A DNA stretch of 64,000 nt from Rhizophagus irregularis (lineage: Eukaryota; Glomeromycota; Glomeromycetes; Glomerales; Glomeraceae), in the NCBI RefSeq assembly GCF_026210795.1, contig NC_089434.1, positions 1,240,001-1,304,000 on the forward strand, written 5' to 3'. The notes under the pieces are model-generated. The model was given only the letters and a program-made list of their open reading frames with translations. It was not told the origin of the DNA and did no database searches. The position numbers and the translations under genes were made by a program. Positions within the stretch are counted from its first letter, which is position 1. Each line of letters starts with the position of its first letter. Below, piece after piece: positions 22,400 to 32,129 of this stretch.

Positions 22400-24715
22400 T
22401 TAAAATCCATCTAAAAAATATATATATAAATAAATATAAATAATAGAAATTATAGAAATTAGCAATTAAATTATTATTTATACAATATTAATATTAAGAA
22501 ACTAACCATCGGGAATCTCAAATTCATCTTGATCTTCTGAATGAAGGTTTGGATTATTATGTATTTCGTCATCGTCTATAAAAGGACAAAATTTTTAATT
22601 TAAACATTGCAAAAATAAAATGAAAATTTATAGCAAATTAATTTACTTACCATTAACTGATCCTTTCTTTTGTTGTGTTGTTTCTTTTTTATGATCATTT
22701 TGAATGTCTGAATTTTTAAATAAATAAATCAGTAAGATATAACAAATATTTCTTAATAAACGATTAAAATTTAGAATAATATTACTTACCATTATTTGAA
22801 TTTATTTGTAACCTTTTAAATACTTTAGATAACCTTTTACTACCACCTAAAATTGAGATAAATTTGTATCATTATTTCAAAATTTTGAATATATAAATAA
22901 ATTACCTTTAAAAATACTATTTATTTTTGATGTTTTATTAATCTTCTGATCGTTTGAATTATTAAAATCTTCAACTAAAAAAACGAAAATCTGTTTAATA
23001 ATTATTTCATCAAATAAAAATCTCAATAAATACTTACTATTATCAGGAATATTAAAATCATATGTTTTACTATGAAATGCTATTTAAAAATAAGAAAAAT
23101 AGGTTATAAATTATTATAATAGTTAATAAAATAACAATAAAAAAGCTAACCTTCTTGTTCTTCTACAATGTGTATAATCATTTAAATAAAAAAAAAAATT
23201 AGTAACTCATCAATCATCATATCTTAATCAATAAACAAAAAACTTAAATAAATAATACCTTCTGTTGCATTTTTTGGTTCGGGTAAATTTTCAAATTGAT
23301 GAACTTTGCTCGTAAATAATCTGCTGCTTGTATAATTTGTGCTAGTTTTTGTTTCAAAATTATTCACTGCTTTTGACTGGAAAAATTCATCTGACATATT
23401 TTGATATGATAGATGAATTTCTCTTATTTTATCCCGAAGAAATTTTATATCAAGTCTTTTTAATGGATCAGCATCCCAACATTGTACCATTAAATTTTTA
23501 TATTCTAAAGGAATATCTGACATAATTTCCGGTCTCATACCATTAATTATATCCATTGCAAGATTATAATCATCATGCTTATAATCAATAAATGGTGAAT
23601 ATCCAGATGAAATTTCCCACATAAGTATCGCAATACTATAAATATCAGATGCAAAAGTATACCCTTTTCCATTAATAACTTCGGGTGCTATGTAAGGAAG
23701 ATTTCCATATATACTTTTTGATGATTTATCAGCAGGTCCACAAAATCCAAGATCACTAATAAGCCATCTATCATTAAATTGTGAAAATAATATATTTCCA
23801 GAGTGCAAATCTCTATGAATTGCTTTTTCAAAATGAATAAAATAAAGTGCATTAATTATTTCAAAAGCAATTTTAATTCTTTCTTTCCATGTGAGTCGTT
23901 CATTATTTTGTTGTAAATATTTTCTTAAATCCATATCCATTTTCACCATTACAAGCATGTAATTTCCACTTGATATATCTTGTGTTAAACCGCAACATCG
24001 GACAATTACTGTCCATTTATTATTTATAGTTAAATGTGATTTAGCCTATAAGAATTTAAAAATTTTATTGTCAATACAAAAATTATTTAATTTAATAAAC
24101 AATTTAGAATATATACCTCTTCAAACCAACTTTGATTTGCACTTTCAACATTTTCTAATTTTTTGAGTACTACATAGTACACTACAAAGTTTTCAACTCT
24201 TTTTAATTGTTGTTTTTTAGAATCCCATTTATCATAATTTCCACCAATCCAACCTGCAGTATAAATTTCGGAGAATCCACCTTTTGTAAGATATTTAATA
24301 TTTTGTAAATTACTATATGGAATCCATTCAATTATCATATCTGGAGTAAAAGTTCCATTTGACATTTCTGTATTAAATTATCAATATCATCATTTCCAGA
24401 TGTCCAATGTGAAAATTTTCCTTTTAAATAATTTCGAATACAATATTCACAATATGATGTAGCTAAACATTCTTGATTGCAATCTTCACAAATTCTTTTT
24501 GTTCCCGTATTAAAAAGAATTTTATTTCGGTCGTAAGATTTAGTTATATATTTCATTGCAAAAGTTTTTTCATCATCTGTAAGAAGTTTATCAGCAAGAA
24601 TAAATTGTTTTTGAAATTCATATTGTTTGTGAATATCAGTGTGAATACTATAATCAATTAACGAATGTGCTCTACTAGTTGTTGCATAAACTAATTCATA
24701 TCGAATGGTAGACAT
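22400..24715 (-). pseudogene. Protein kinase 1, one-base frameshift (or assembly error)
   Basis: Nine exons can be traced by GT-AG sites and paralogue comparison: 24715-24117, 24045-23259, 23162-23151 (12 nt), 23079-23038, 22974-22906, 22846-22790, 22707-22651, 22575-22507 and 22410-22400. All phases agree except exon 1, which is 599 nt; those of the paralogues are multiples of three (591, 591, 618). The missing base is near 24350-24355, between the Cys-rich N-terminal module (CEDCNQEC..SYCEYC) and the kinase domain. The domain has LTKGGFSEIY, VVLKKL, IHRDLHSGNIL, ISDLGFCGP (DLG for DFG) and YIAPEV. The C-tail is the longest of the array and ends NNPNLHSEDQDEFEIPD. Family: Rhizophagus-type TKL-like kinases. 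If the indel is a sequencing error, the product would be about 567 residues. A DIRS element ends 134 bp upstream of the ATG. Confidence 0.75.
23151..23162 (-). other. 12-nt micro-exon of kinase 1
   Basis: AAGAACAAGAAG is bounded by TTGTAG and GTTAGC and keeps phase 1 between its neighbours, adding EEQE. The same-sized exon is at 37392-37403 and 48392-48403. Confidence 0.65.
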
Positions 24716-24848
24716 AATGTAATTTAATTACAAAAGTTTAAAAAGAAAAAATTTTTTATTGTTAGAAAAAGAAATTAATGGTGTAACTATAGATTCAAAT
24801 TTTAGTATGATCTGATTGTCATATGACAATTACAATTACACAAAAAAA

Positions 24849-25052
24849 TTTTAGCAAATGTACGAGTTTACGAAGTACATTTGTAAATCAATGAGTAACG
24901 TAGGGACAAATATAATCACGTGCAATCGGCCTTTTATTATTGTTGCGCAAGTAAAGTAATACAAAGAATAAAAACAATATATACAAATAATTACGTCATC
25001 ATTAAGTATAAATATCAGTACCCCCGTGGCTTATCCTCTTTAGGCCTTTTTT
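24849..25052. repeat. DIRS terminal repeat, 3' side of the element
   Basis: The inner 150 bp (24903-25052) is the inverted match of 29091-29242. The outermost bases (24853-24902) are unique to this end and contain a small perfect hairpin, AAATGTAC...GTACATTT. They are found again, in complement, in the internal region at 25104-25156. Confidence 0.85.
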
Positions 25053-25082
25053 GTTCTAGTTGTCATGGGTGGGTAAGGGCGG

Positions 25083-25194
25083 GCACGTGATTATATTTGT
25101 CCCTACGTTACTCATTGATTTACAAATGTACTTCGTAAACTCGTACATTTGCTAAAATCAATCTCATAACTTCGGGACAAATATAATCACGTGC
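25083..25194. repeat. DIRS internal complementary region (ICR)
   Basis: Its left part is the reverse complement of the left outer end (24849-24924). Its right part is the reverse complement of the right outer end (29219-29263). The two meet at GCTAAAATCAATC, where the ends overlap by only a few T/A bases. This is the arrangement proposed to template joining of the ends in DIRS-1 replication. Confidence 0.85.
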
Positions 25195-25349
25195 AACTGC
25201 GGAGTAAAATTAAAATTAATAAAATTAATAAAATTAATAATTAATAATTAAACTATTGTTCTAAATATTTCTAGTCTAAAATCCTATATATTAATAAATG
25301 TCTGTAAAGAAAAATAAAATGCATAAAATTTCTAAAGTAGTAAAGGGAA

Positions 25350-26378
25350 TCAAGAAAGGGCTTCCTTTAAAATTTGCCCAGAAACATTATTCCTCTCTAA
25401 CATAACGCGTACACCCCTCTGGTAAAACCTTTGAAAAGTGGTGTTACTTGTCCAATTTCCCAACGCTAATACTGTTGATAAATCCATGCCTGCATTTTGT
25501 GCCAAAGATGCTGATGTAGCGCGAACATCTTTAGCGGTTGAAGCAGGAGATGAGATCTGAATAACCGATTTTATCCACCCAGCTATAGTATCGATAGCTG
25601 CTGGAGAGTAAGGCTGTCTTGTAATAAGAAAAATTGATCGTTTTTGTTTTGGTGACACCCTGAAATGCTCCGTTTTACTTAAAAAAACCTTTAACGTTGA
25701 GAAAGGATAAAGTAAAAGGTTATCTGAATAAGATCCTATAAAAATACGTTTAATTCTACGCTTAGTCGTAGCTGTTGAATGCGCCGAAGCAATATTATAT
25801 TCCTTAGGAGCTACGCAATCAAATGAATAACTATTATCCGTTGTTTGCAATGTCGTCAAATCCATTCTAACTATATCAGAAGGGCGGCTAGCCATTACTA
25901 ATGCTACTAAAAAAGCAGTCTTGACCGTTAGTTGTCGAAAAGACATAGAATCGTTATCACCCAAACTTAAAATATATTCGAGTGATGATGAGATATCCAA
26001 ATTATCATTTTGCTTAATCGTAGGCGGATTTAATCTATGAACAGCTAAAATAGCTCTAGAAATATCCGGGTGAGATCCTACAGATTGTCCATCAACTAGC
26101 TCGTGAACCTCACTTATAGCTGTACGATATCCAGCGATAGTATTAGCCGCTTTTCCATCCTTAAGTTTATCATCAAAAAATTCACAAATTGAATTTAAAT
26201 CGCAAGTAATGGGATCCAAATTCCTTGATTCACACCAACGAAGCCATACTCTGAGATTAGAGGAAATTGATCTTGTAGAGTTTTGGTCCAATGAGGCCAA
26301 TAGGAGTTCAATAGCTTTTTCCGAAAAACCTTTTTCTTGATACCTAATCCTGAAATTCTGCAACCTAACATTCTCCAT
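25350..26378 (-). CDS. DIRS tyrosine recombinase
   Basis: A 342-residue product from the ATG at 26376-26378. The N-terminal SAM-like core-binding region has NLRVWLRWCESRNLDP, then AANTIAGYRTAISEVHEL. The catalytic part has the first Arg in MASRPSD (R165), the second in KDVRATSASLAQNAG (R286), GNW (W309) and the nucleophile in TFQRFY (Y319). The position three before R286, usually His in HxxR, is Lys. It would integrate the circular DNA form by site-specific recombination. The open frame continues upstream to 28847, but that part is an antisense-free shadow of the RT frame and should not be read as protein. The gene overlaps the RT ORF by 184 bases, typical for DIRS. Confidence 0.85.
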   Translation of the reverse strand: MENVRLQNFRIRYQEKGFSEKAIELLLASLDQNSTRSISSNLRVWLRWCESRNLDPITCDLNSICEFFDDKLKDGKAANTIAGYRTAISEVHELVDGQSVGSHPDISRAILAVHRLNPPTIKQNDNLDISSSLEYILSLGDNDSMSFRQLTVKTAFLVALVMASRPSDIVRMDLTTLQTTDNSYSFDCVAPKEYNIASAHSTATTKRRIKRIFIGSYSDNLLLYPFSTLKVFLSKTEHFRVSPKQKRSIFLITRQPYSPAAIDTIAGWIKSVIQISSPASTAKDVRATSASLAQNAGMDLSTVLALGNWTSNTTFQRFYQRGVRVMLERNNVSGQILKEALS

Positions 26379-28216
26379 TTTGGGTTCCTCAGAGGATGCT
26401 GATGAGGACTCATGTCTGTTTCCGTTATGTTGGTTGAACGAATTAAAATCGGCGGTGCAATCAAAAGGTCTAACAACAGTGGGAACCACGGTGCTGATGT
26501 CCAATAAGGTACTAATATCGTTATCGTGGCCTTGTTTCTGATTACTTTGGCTAATATTCTCAGAATAAGTATCCATGGAGGGTTGGCCCACAAATTCATG
26601 CGTGCCCAATTCTGATGAAAAGCATTCACTGCCTCCGCTCCTAGATCCTGCGTCCAAGAATAATACCTCATCAGTTGTGTATTGTGGTGATTTGCAAAGA
26701 GGTCTATATGATGTGGTCCCCAAATTCGATTGAACATCCTGAACCAATTGGTTTTCAACTTCCAATCGTATCTGTCTATCTTCATTCGAGAAGCTCGATC
26801 CGCCATTGAATTCTGAATTCCTGGGATGTGTTCTGCTTTTAAGTGAACATTCCGTTCCAGACAAACTGTCCATAGCTCTTCCGCTATCTTTGACAGTAAA
26901 GTAGAAGTTGTTCCTCCCTGATGATTTATGTAAGCAACGCATGTTGTATTGTCTGTGCGTATCATAATCAGTTGGTCCTTTAAATCTTTGAAGGCTAGAA
27001 GAGCGAACAAGATCGCTTTTAACTCGAGAATGTTGATGTGAAGATGCTGTTCCATTCTTAGCCATCTTCCATGTATTACATAATCCTCCCGGGACACGCC
27101 CCATCCGGAAGTTGAAGCGTCGGTGTATAGAATTGTCTTTGGTTCCTCTGGAATAAGACTTCGTCCGTTCCATAGAGGTAGGTTCTTGATCCACCATTCC
27201 AATTGTGCGATGCTTTCTGGGGAAAGTTCTATAATACCATTCCAACCTTGCATCTTCAGACCAATGTTCTTGTCTCTTAGCAGTGCGCGAGAATGCAATC
27301 TGGCTGGAAACACAGCGTCCGTTGTTGCAGTGATCTTCCCTATAAGAGAAGCTAATTTGCGAACCGGAATTACTGGCTTTTGGCTTGTCTTTTTGCATTC
27401 TTGTATTAAATCTTTGATCTTGTGTTTCGGTAGTTTTATCATCATGGACTTGGAATCTATCCGAAATCCTAGATAATCGACTACTTGAGAAGGTATTAAA
27501 GAAGATTTTTCCTCGTTTATGGTGAAGCCCAGACTTTGAAGAGAGGAAATCATGAATTGTGCGTGTGCCAGAGCCTGTTCCTTGGTTGACGCAATTATCA
27601 GAATATTGTCCAAGTATGCCACTACTCGGATCCCTTTGCTTCATGCTAACTTTATTATCGGTCGCAGAATTTTTGTAAATATCCTTGGACTGGCTGTAAA
27701 CCCAAAGGGTAAACAGTTGAAACAATATCGTTTTCCCATGAAATCGAAGGTAAAGAACTTTCTTAATCCAGTCAACACAGGAACGTGATAAAAGGCTTGG
27801 TTGAGATCGATTGAAACCATAAAATCTTCGCGTCGCACTAGTGATTTTACAAGGTCTATCCCTTCCATCTTGAAATGCGAATACTTGACATATGTATTTA
27901 ATTTTCTTAGATCGATAACAGGGCGTAAACTCCCACCTTTCTTGGGAACCATGAAAAGATTTGAGACAAAACACGGCTCCTCTGGATCCATCTCTTGAAT
28001 TGCTTTTATTTTTAATAGCTCTGAAATCTCGTGAGAAAACATGTTCAAATCTGTACTTCCGTAGCGTCTTTGAGAAATAGGAGTCCGTCTTAAAGGTGGT
28101 GTTGAAGACCATTCCGGGATATATCCTTCGTGTACAATAAACGTAGCCCAACATTCCCTGAACATTACCGACCATTGGTCTTGATGCAAACCAAGACCTC
28201 CAGCCACCATATCCAT
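26195..28216 (-). pseudogene. DIRS RT-RNase H-methyltransferase ORF with premature stop
   Basis: One frame of 674 codons, interrupted by TGA at codon 192 (27641-27643). RT signatures before the stop are FMVPKKGGSLRPVIDLRKLN, MVSIDLNQAFYHV and LPFGFTASPR. After it comes AYLDNILIIA, where the catalytic YxDD has become YLDN. RNase H follows with LYTDASTSGWGV, INILELKAI, IRTDNT and MADRAS. Next is the DIRS-type methyltransferase-like region with IDLFA and LWANPPW. Both defects lie within 30 bases of each other. Reverse transcription of the element RNA is the expected role; this copy should be catalytically dead. It starts 8 nt after the gag-like stop, in another frame. Confidence 0.85.
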
Positions 28217-28224
28217 AGAGGTTG

Positions 28225-29046
28225 TTAAGCTGAACTCTGGCGGTTTTGAGAGCCGCCATTTGACTGGTTTCCTGACTGGTTATTGCCTTGTTTGTGTTGG
28301 TAATGTTGATAAGAGGAATTCTTGTACTTCCCTTTATATGAAGAAGAATTCGTAGATGTATTCCTAAAATTGTTAGACGCTTGTGTGCGAGGTGATCTAA
28401 ACTGATTAGCCCGGCGTTTCTGCCAAGCTGCGTCATTAAATAATTTGTTGGTTTCATTTTCTTTGCGTATGATTTCTGGTAACTCCTCTCCAAATACTTC
28501 TTCTCTTTCTGATTGTTTCCGATATCCTGGAGAAATAGACCTAAGGGCTTGTTCTTTTCGTATTTCGTTACCAAACGATAATGCATCCAAAACCAATGCT
28601 CGCGAGTTAAGAGTGGTCTGTTCCAACTGTAACCAGGCATCTTTAGTTTCCTGAGAAGCGGAGTCTTCTGGTTTTGAAGCATAAATAAGTCTGAGGCTAT
28701 TGTCGATGGGACGTATAGCTGCTGAGAATCGGTAAAGGAGACGCCGGATTTCTTTGTCATGATCTTTAGCAATTTTTGACATATGAATCCAAACCTTTCT
28801 GTCCATATCAGGTGGTGTAAAGGAGATATTTCTGTTTTTGGGTTCATTTTGTAGAATAAATTTTCTCGAGTCTGTGGGTAACAAATTCTTTTTGAAGACT
28901 TCTGAAGGGAGTTCAGCTATAGGACCACTTGGTGTCCAAGAGGCATGGTCAGAGTCGTCCAAATATAAGTCTTGGTCGATATTCGGTTCTTCAGTACGTT
29001 CATTATTATGTTCATTACTATCAGTATTGTCACTATCTTCTGTCAT
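28225..29046 (-). CDS. DIRS gag-like protein
   Basis: A 273-residue ORF, the first of the element. The N-terminus is acidic (EDSDNTDSNEHNN, then DQDLYLDDSD). A central helical region (about residues 75-190) carries the likely assembly domain. The C-terminal 70 residues are Asn/Ser/Gln/Arg-rich and low in complexity, as in many RNA-binding gag tails. There is no CCHC zinc knuckle. It starts about 45 bases inside the 5' terminal repeat. The frame is intact, unlike the RT ORF that follows. Confidence 0.75.
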   Translation of the reverse strand: MTEDSDNTDSNEHNNERTEEPNIDQDLYLDDSDHASWTPSGPIAELPSEVFKKNLLPTDSRKFILQNEPKNRNISFTPPDMDRKVWIHMSKIAKDHDKEIRRLLYRFSAAIRPIDNSLRLIYASKPEDSASQETKDAWLQLEQTTLNSRALVLDALSFGNEIRKEQALRSISPGYRKQSEREEVFGEELPEIIRKENETNKLFNDAAWQKRRANQFRSPRTQASNNFRNTSTNSSSYKGKYKNSSYQHYQHKQGNNQSGNQSNGGSQNRQSSA

Positions 29047-29090
29047 TATGAGACTTTAACTTTTTTTCTCAAGAGCGAACCGCAACAAGT

Positions 29091-29263
29091 AAAAAAAGGC
29101 CTAAAGAGGATAAGCCACGGGGGGTACTGATATTTATACTTAATGATGACGTAATTATTTGTATATATTGTTTTTATTCTTTGTATTACTTTACTTGCGC
29201 AACAATAATAAAAGGCCGATTGCACGTGATTATATTTGTCCCGAAGTTATGAGATTGATTTTA
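29091..29263. repeat. DIRS terminal repeat, 5' side of the element
   Basis: Inverted match of 24903-25052, with the unique outer end GAAGTTATGAGATTGATTTT at about 29243-29262. It lies directly upstream of the gag-like ORF, so it probably contains the promoter. Confidence 0.85.
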
Positions 29264-30775
29264 AAAATTGACGAAATAAAATATTTTTAGACATGTTTAA
29301 TTGTTAATCATAGCTATAAATAAATATTATAATTTTATTATGTTACTTTGTCATTAATTAATTTATTTTTATTTATTAAACAAAGTGAAACTCATGCAAT
29401 AGTTAAAAACTTGATTTTTCCATTTTGACTTTTCTTTATAATAAATAGTAAGATATACTATGATGAAATTTTGAACGTACATATTTTATTTATTCTGAAT
29501 TATGCGTTATCAGAGGTTTGAACTTTTTGTTGGAGATACGGAAAGTATTTCTAGATTCTCAAGGAATTTTGAGAATTTACCATAGTATTACGGAATAGTC
29601 CGTTTAATATTATAGAAGTACTTTATCAGAGTAAATGTATAAAACAATGTAATTAATGCATTTACCTTTATCATTTTACTTATTTGAGATACTAGTGAAA
29701 ATAAATATCTTTAAGTATTGGCTAACTACTATTAAATATTTTAGCATAGAAGCAAGATACTAATGATGGAAAGTATAAATTAACAAGAAAGGAAACAGAA
29801 AGAAGGCGAAGACATCATTTGTACTGTAGTAACTGTACAATAATGGAAAATAAAAAGAGAATTTTTTTCTTTGCATATAAAAATATAAAATAATGCCAAA
29901 AAAAAATTTTGTATAACAAATCAGTGTTTATATAAATTATAGTATAAAGCTCACTATATTGTAACAATTTAAAATAAATTTATAGTAAATCTCGCGAATT
30001 GTTAATATACTGTATAAATAAATAATACGCAAGTAAGCAAGTTGATAATAGATTACTTAACTCTCGGACGCAAATGTATCATTCTTGAACCACCACACGG
30101 TGCTAACTTGACCCGTATCATATATTTTACAATAAGGTACTACTTTTGCCCCTCAGACTAATCTAAATAAAAAAAAAGGAATTTATTTAAAAAAATGTAG
30201 TACTTGGATTTGACATCCTTTTATATTTAAACTTGCTTTACGTATTTATTTATTTATTCGCATATTTACTAAATTCTAAAATGATATAAATTATATGAGA
30301 TATTTTTCTAACTTATAGTAAACTAAGTGAATTTCATAAATTCATCAGTAACAATGAAATTAACACCGTGGATAAGAAGTTTAATAATTCATAGTTTCGC
30401 TTTCATCTTTAGTTTTATCGCTCTATTTCAACTACCGTAAGAAGTGACTTTTAGAATAATGTCAATAACAAGTGTTAACATTCATTTAGGAGATAAGTTA
30501 TTGATTGTACAATTCCTTTAAATGTAATATATATATATATTTTTAAATTCGTTAATATTTATTACAGTATCATATTAAATTACAATCTCTATACAAAATG
30601 AAAAAAAATGCGAATTTAAGTCCTATAAATATCTTGAATTTTAATTTCTTTAAATTACTTTTCTTATTTTTTTTTCCTAATAATGAAAAAGTCTAATAAA
30701 AAATCATTGAAAATTGCTAAATACTCTGCTAAATACACTGCAAAATAACGAATTATTTTACCTCATTAGCTTGAG
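29264..30775. other. Intergenic, no gene seen
   Basis: AT-rich spacer. No open frame, inverted repeat or family match that I can support. Confidence 0.4.
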
Positions 30776-30779
30776 CTCC

Positions 30780-31085
30780 ATCTTTGTCGTGGACGAGTTT
30801 TAACTTCTTGTATTCGATTAAATATAGCTTCCCCAAAGTCAAAGTAGCAGGGAATAAGTTCTTGACCTGCAATCTTCATTTTTAGATTCGGCGCTTTCAA
30901 TCTATTGAATAATTACAAAAAATACTTAATTGCACTTTCACTTATTTCTTCCAAACTCACATCACGATCGGGAATATCAGTTAATTACTCTTCAATAAGT
31001 TTTTTTTTAGCATACTAGGTACCTTCTTTCCACCAGTTCATGTCGTAACTTCCCAATTAGTAAATTTTTTTTCTTTTATTTCTTT
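30780..31085 (-). pseudogene. Relic of an unrecognised gene
   Basis: In switching minus-strand frames one can read KEKKFTNWEV, LTDIPDRDVSLEEISESA and, at about 30915-30795, LKMKIAGQELIPCYFDFGEA followed by IFNRIQEVKTRPR. Stops separate the pieces. The readable density is higher than in the AT-rich flanks, so it is taken as a decayed coding region. Family unknown. Confidence 0.3.
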
Positions 31086-31226
31086 AATTGAATCTAAATA
31101 AATAATTAATTCAAACAGAATTAACTAACAAGTTGAAGAAATAGAAAAAATTAATCGATCATCAGCTATTAAAAATTAAGGTTCTTCGGTAGATGCAGAC
31201 GATTTCCTATTACAGGCGGACCGATA

Positions 31227-31660
31227 CATAATCATGTATTTTTCCTAAAAAAATTTCCTAATTCTTAGGAATTTTACACAATCCTAAATTAAATTTTTTA
31301 CTCCTGAGAATCACCCTTTTTGGAATGAAAACTGTGGCTTGTACGTAAAGATTCAATAAATAAAATCATGTCGCGATTGTCGCGTCAAACAATTTTTTTA
31401 TTTTATATACTTTAAATTATCAATAATGATAATTCAATTATATCAATGGTTATTATTATTTATAGGTTTCATAGTTTTTTTTTTATAAAAAGAAAATACT
31501 GACAATATTCACTTTCTTCCAATATTCAACGTGATGCTCTTAATTTGAAAATAATAAGCCACAGTTTTCATTCCAAAAAGGGTGATTCTCAGGTGTAATT
31601 TAGGATTGTGTTAAATTCCTAAGAACTAGGAAATTTTTTTAGGAAAAATACATGATTATG
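31227..31660. mobile_element. MITE with about 100-bp terminal inverted repeats
   Basis: The left arm starting CATAATCATGTATTTTTCCT (31227) and the right arm ending AGGAAAAATACATGATTATG (31660) are inverted copies. The match continues inward through GGGTGATTCTCAGG and CACAGTTTTCATTCC. ACCGATA flanks both sides (31220-31226, 31661-31667), a 7-8 bp target duplication as in hAT elements. No coding capacity. Confidence 0.75.
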
Positions 31661-31699
31661 ACCGATACTGTTGTTTTGGGGAAAATATATCGGTATATC

Positions 31700-32042
31700 A
31701 AATTATCGTTACATATACATATACTGTCATCAGTGAATCATAACGCAGGCCTAAATCCAATTCTTACCAGAATTATGCAAACTCAATCTATTAAAATGTC
31801 ATGTGATTTAGATGTGTTAACTTCGGCCAAATTTATAGTGTTGGCCCGAATTAATAACAGTGTAACCTAAAGTATTGGTACATCTTTATACTACGTAACA
31901 AAAGTATTGGTACATGTTACAATTGTTACATCATGAAACTATATATGATATCGGTACAATGAGGTTTTTTTATTAATTGTGAAACGGGACATAGAAAATT
32001 TATCGGTACAGGCAATTATCGGTACATAGAGGTCTAACTGTA
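31700..32042. mobile_element. Possible pogo-like element remnant
   Basis: The right end, read in complement, is CAGTTAGACCTCTATGTACC, typical of pogo/Tigger termini. GTACCGATA-like motifs recur inside (for example 31873, 31906, 31955, 32002, 32019). A matching left end was not found. Confidence 0.35.
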
Positions 32043-32129
32043 CGTTAACATTTTCTCATATATGCACTTGATTTGTGAGTTATACAAGTTTTTGGAATTG
32101 CCAGGTGCAATACTAAAATCTTAATAGAG

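Larger units (their letters stand above)
24849..29263 (-). mobile_element. DIRS-type tyrosine-recombinase retrotransposon
   Basis: A 4.4-kb element read on the minus strand: 5' inverted terminal repeat, gag-like ORF, RT-RNase H-methyltransferase ORF, overlapping tyrosine recombinase ORF, internal complementary region, 3' inverted terminal repeat. The terminal repeats (24903-25052 and 29091-29242) are about 150 bp and near identical. The internal region 25083-25194 matches both outer ends. There is no target duplication, as usual for DIRS elements. The element is probably inactive, with an in-frame TGA and a YLDN catalytic motif in the reverse transcriptase. Confidence 0.9.

Noticed and set aside
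23700-23760. DLG in place of DFG as a sign of a dead kinase
   Set aside because: All copies, including the intact ones, have DLG, and this variant is common in active kinases.
26379-28847. Upstream two thirds of the 1165-codon minus-strand frame
   Set aside because: It is a shadow of the overlapping RT-RNase H-methyltransferase frame. Recognisable recombinase sequence starts only at the ATG at 26378.
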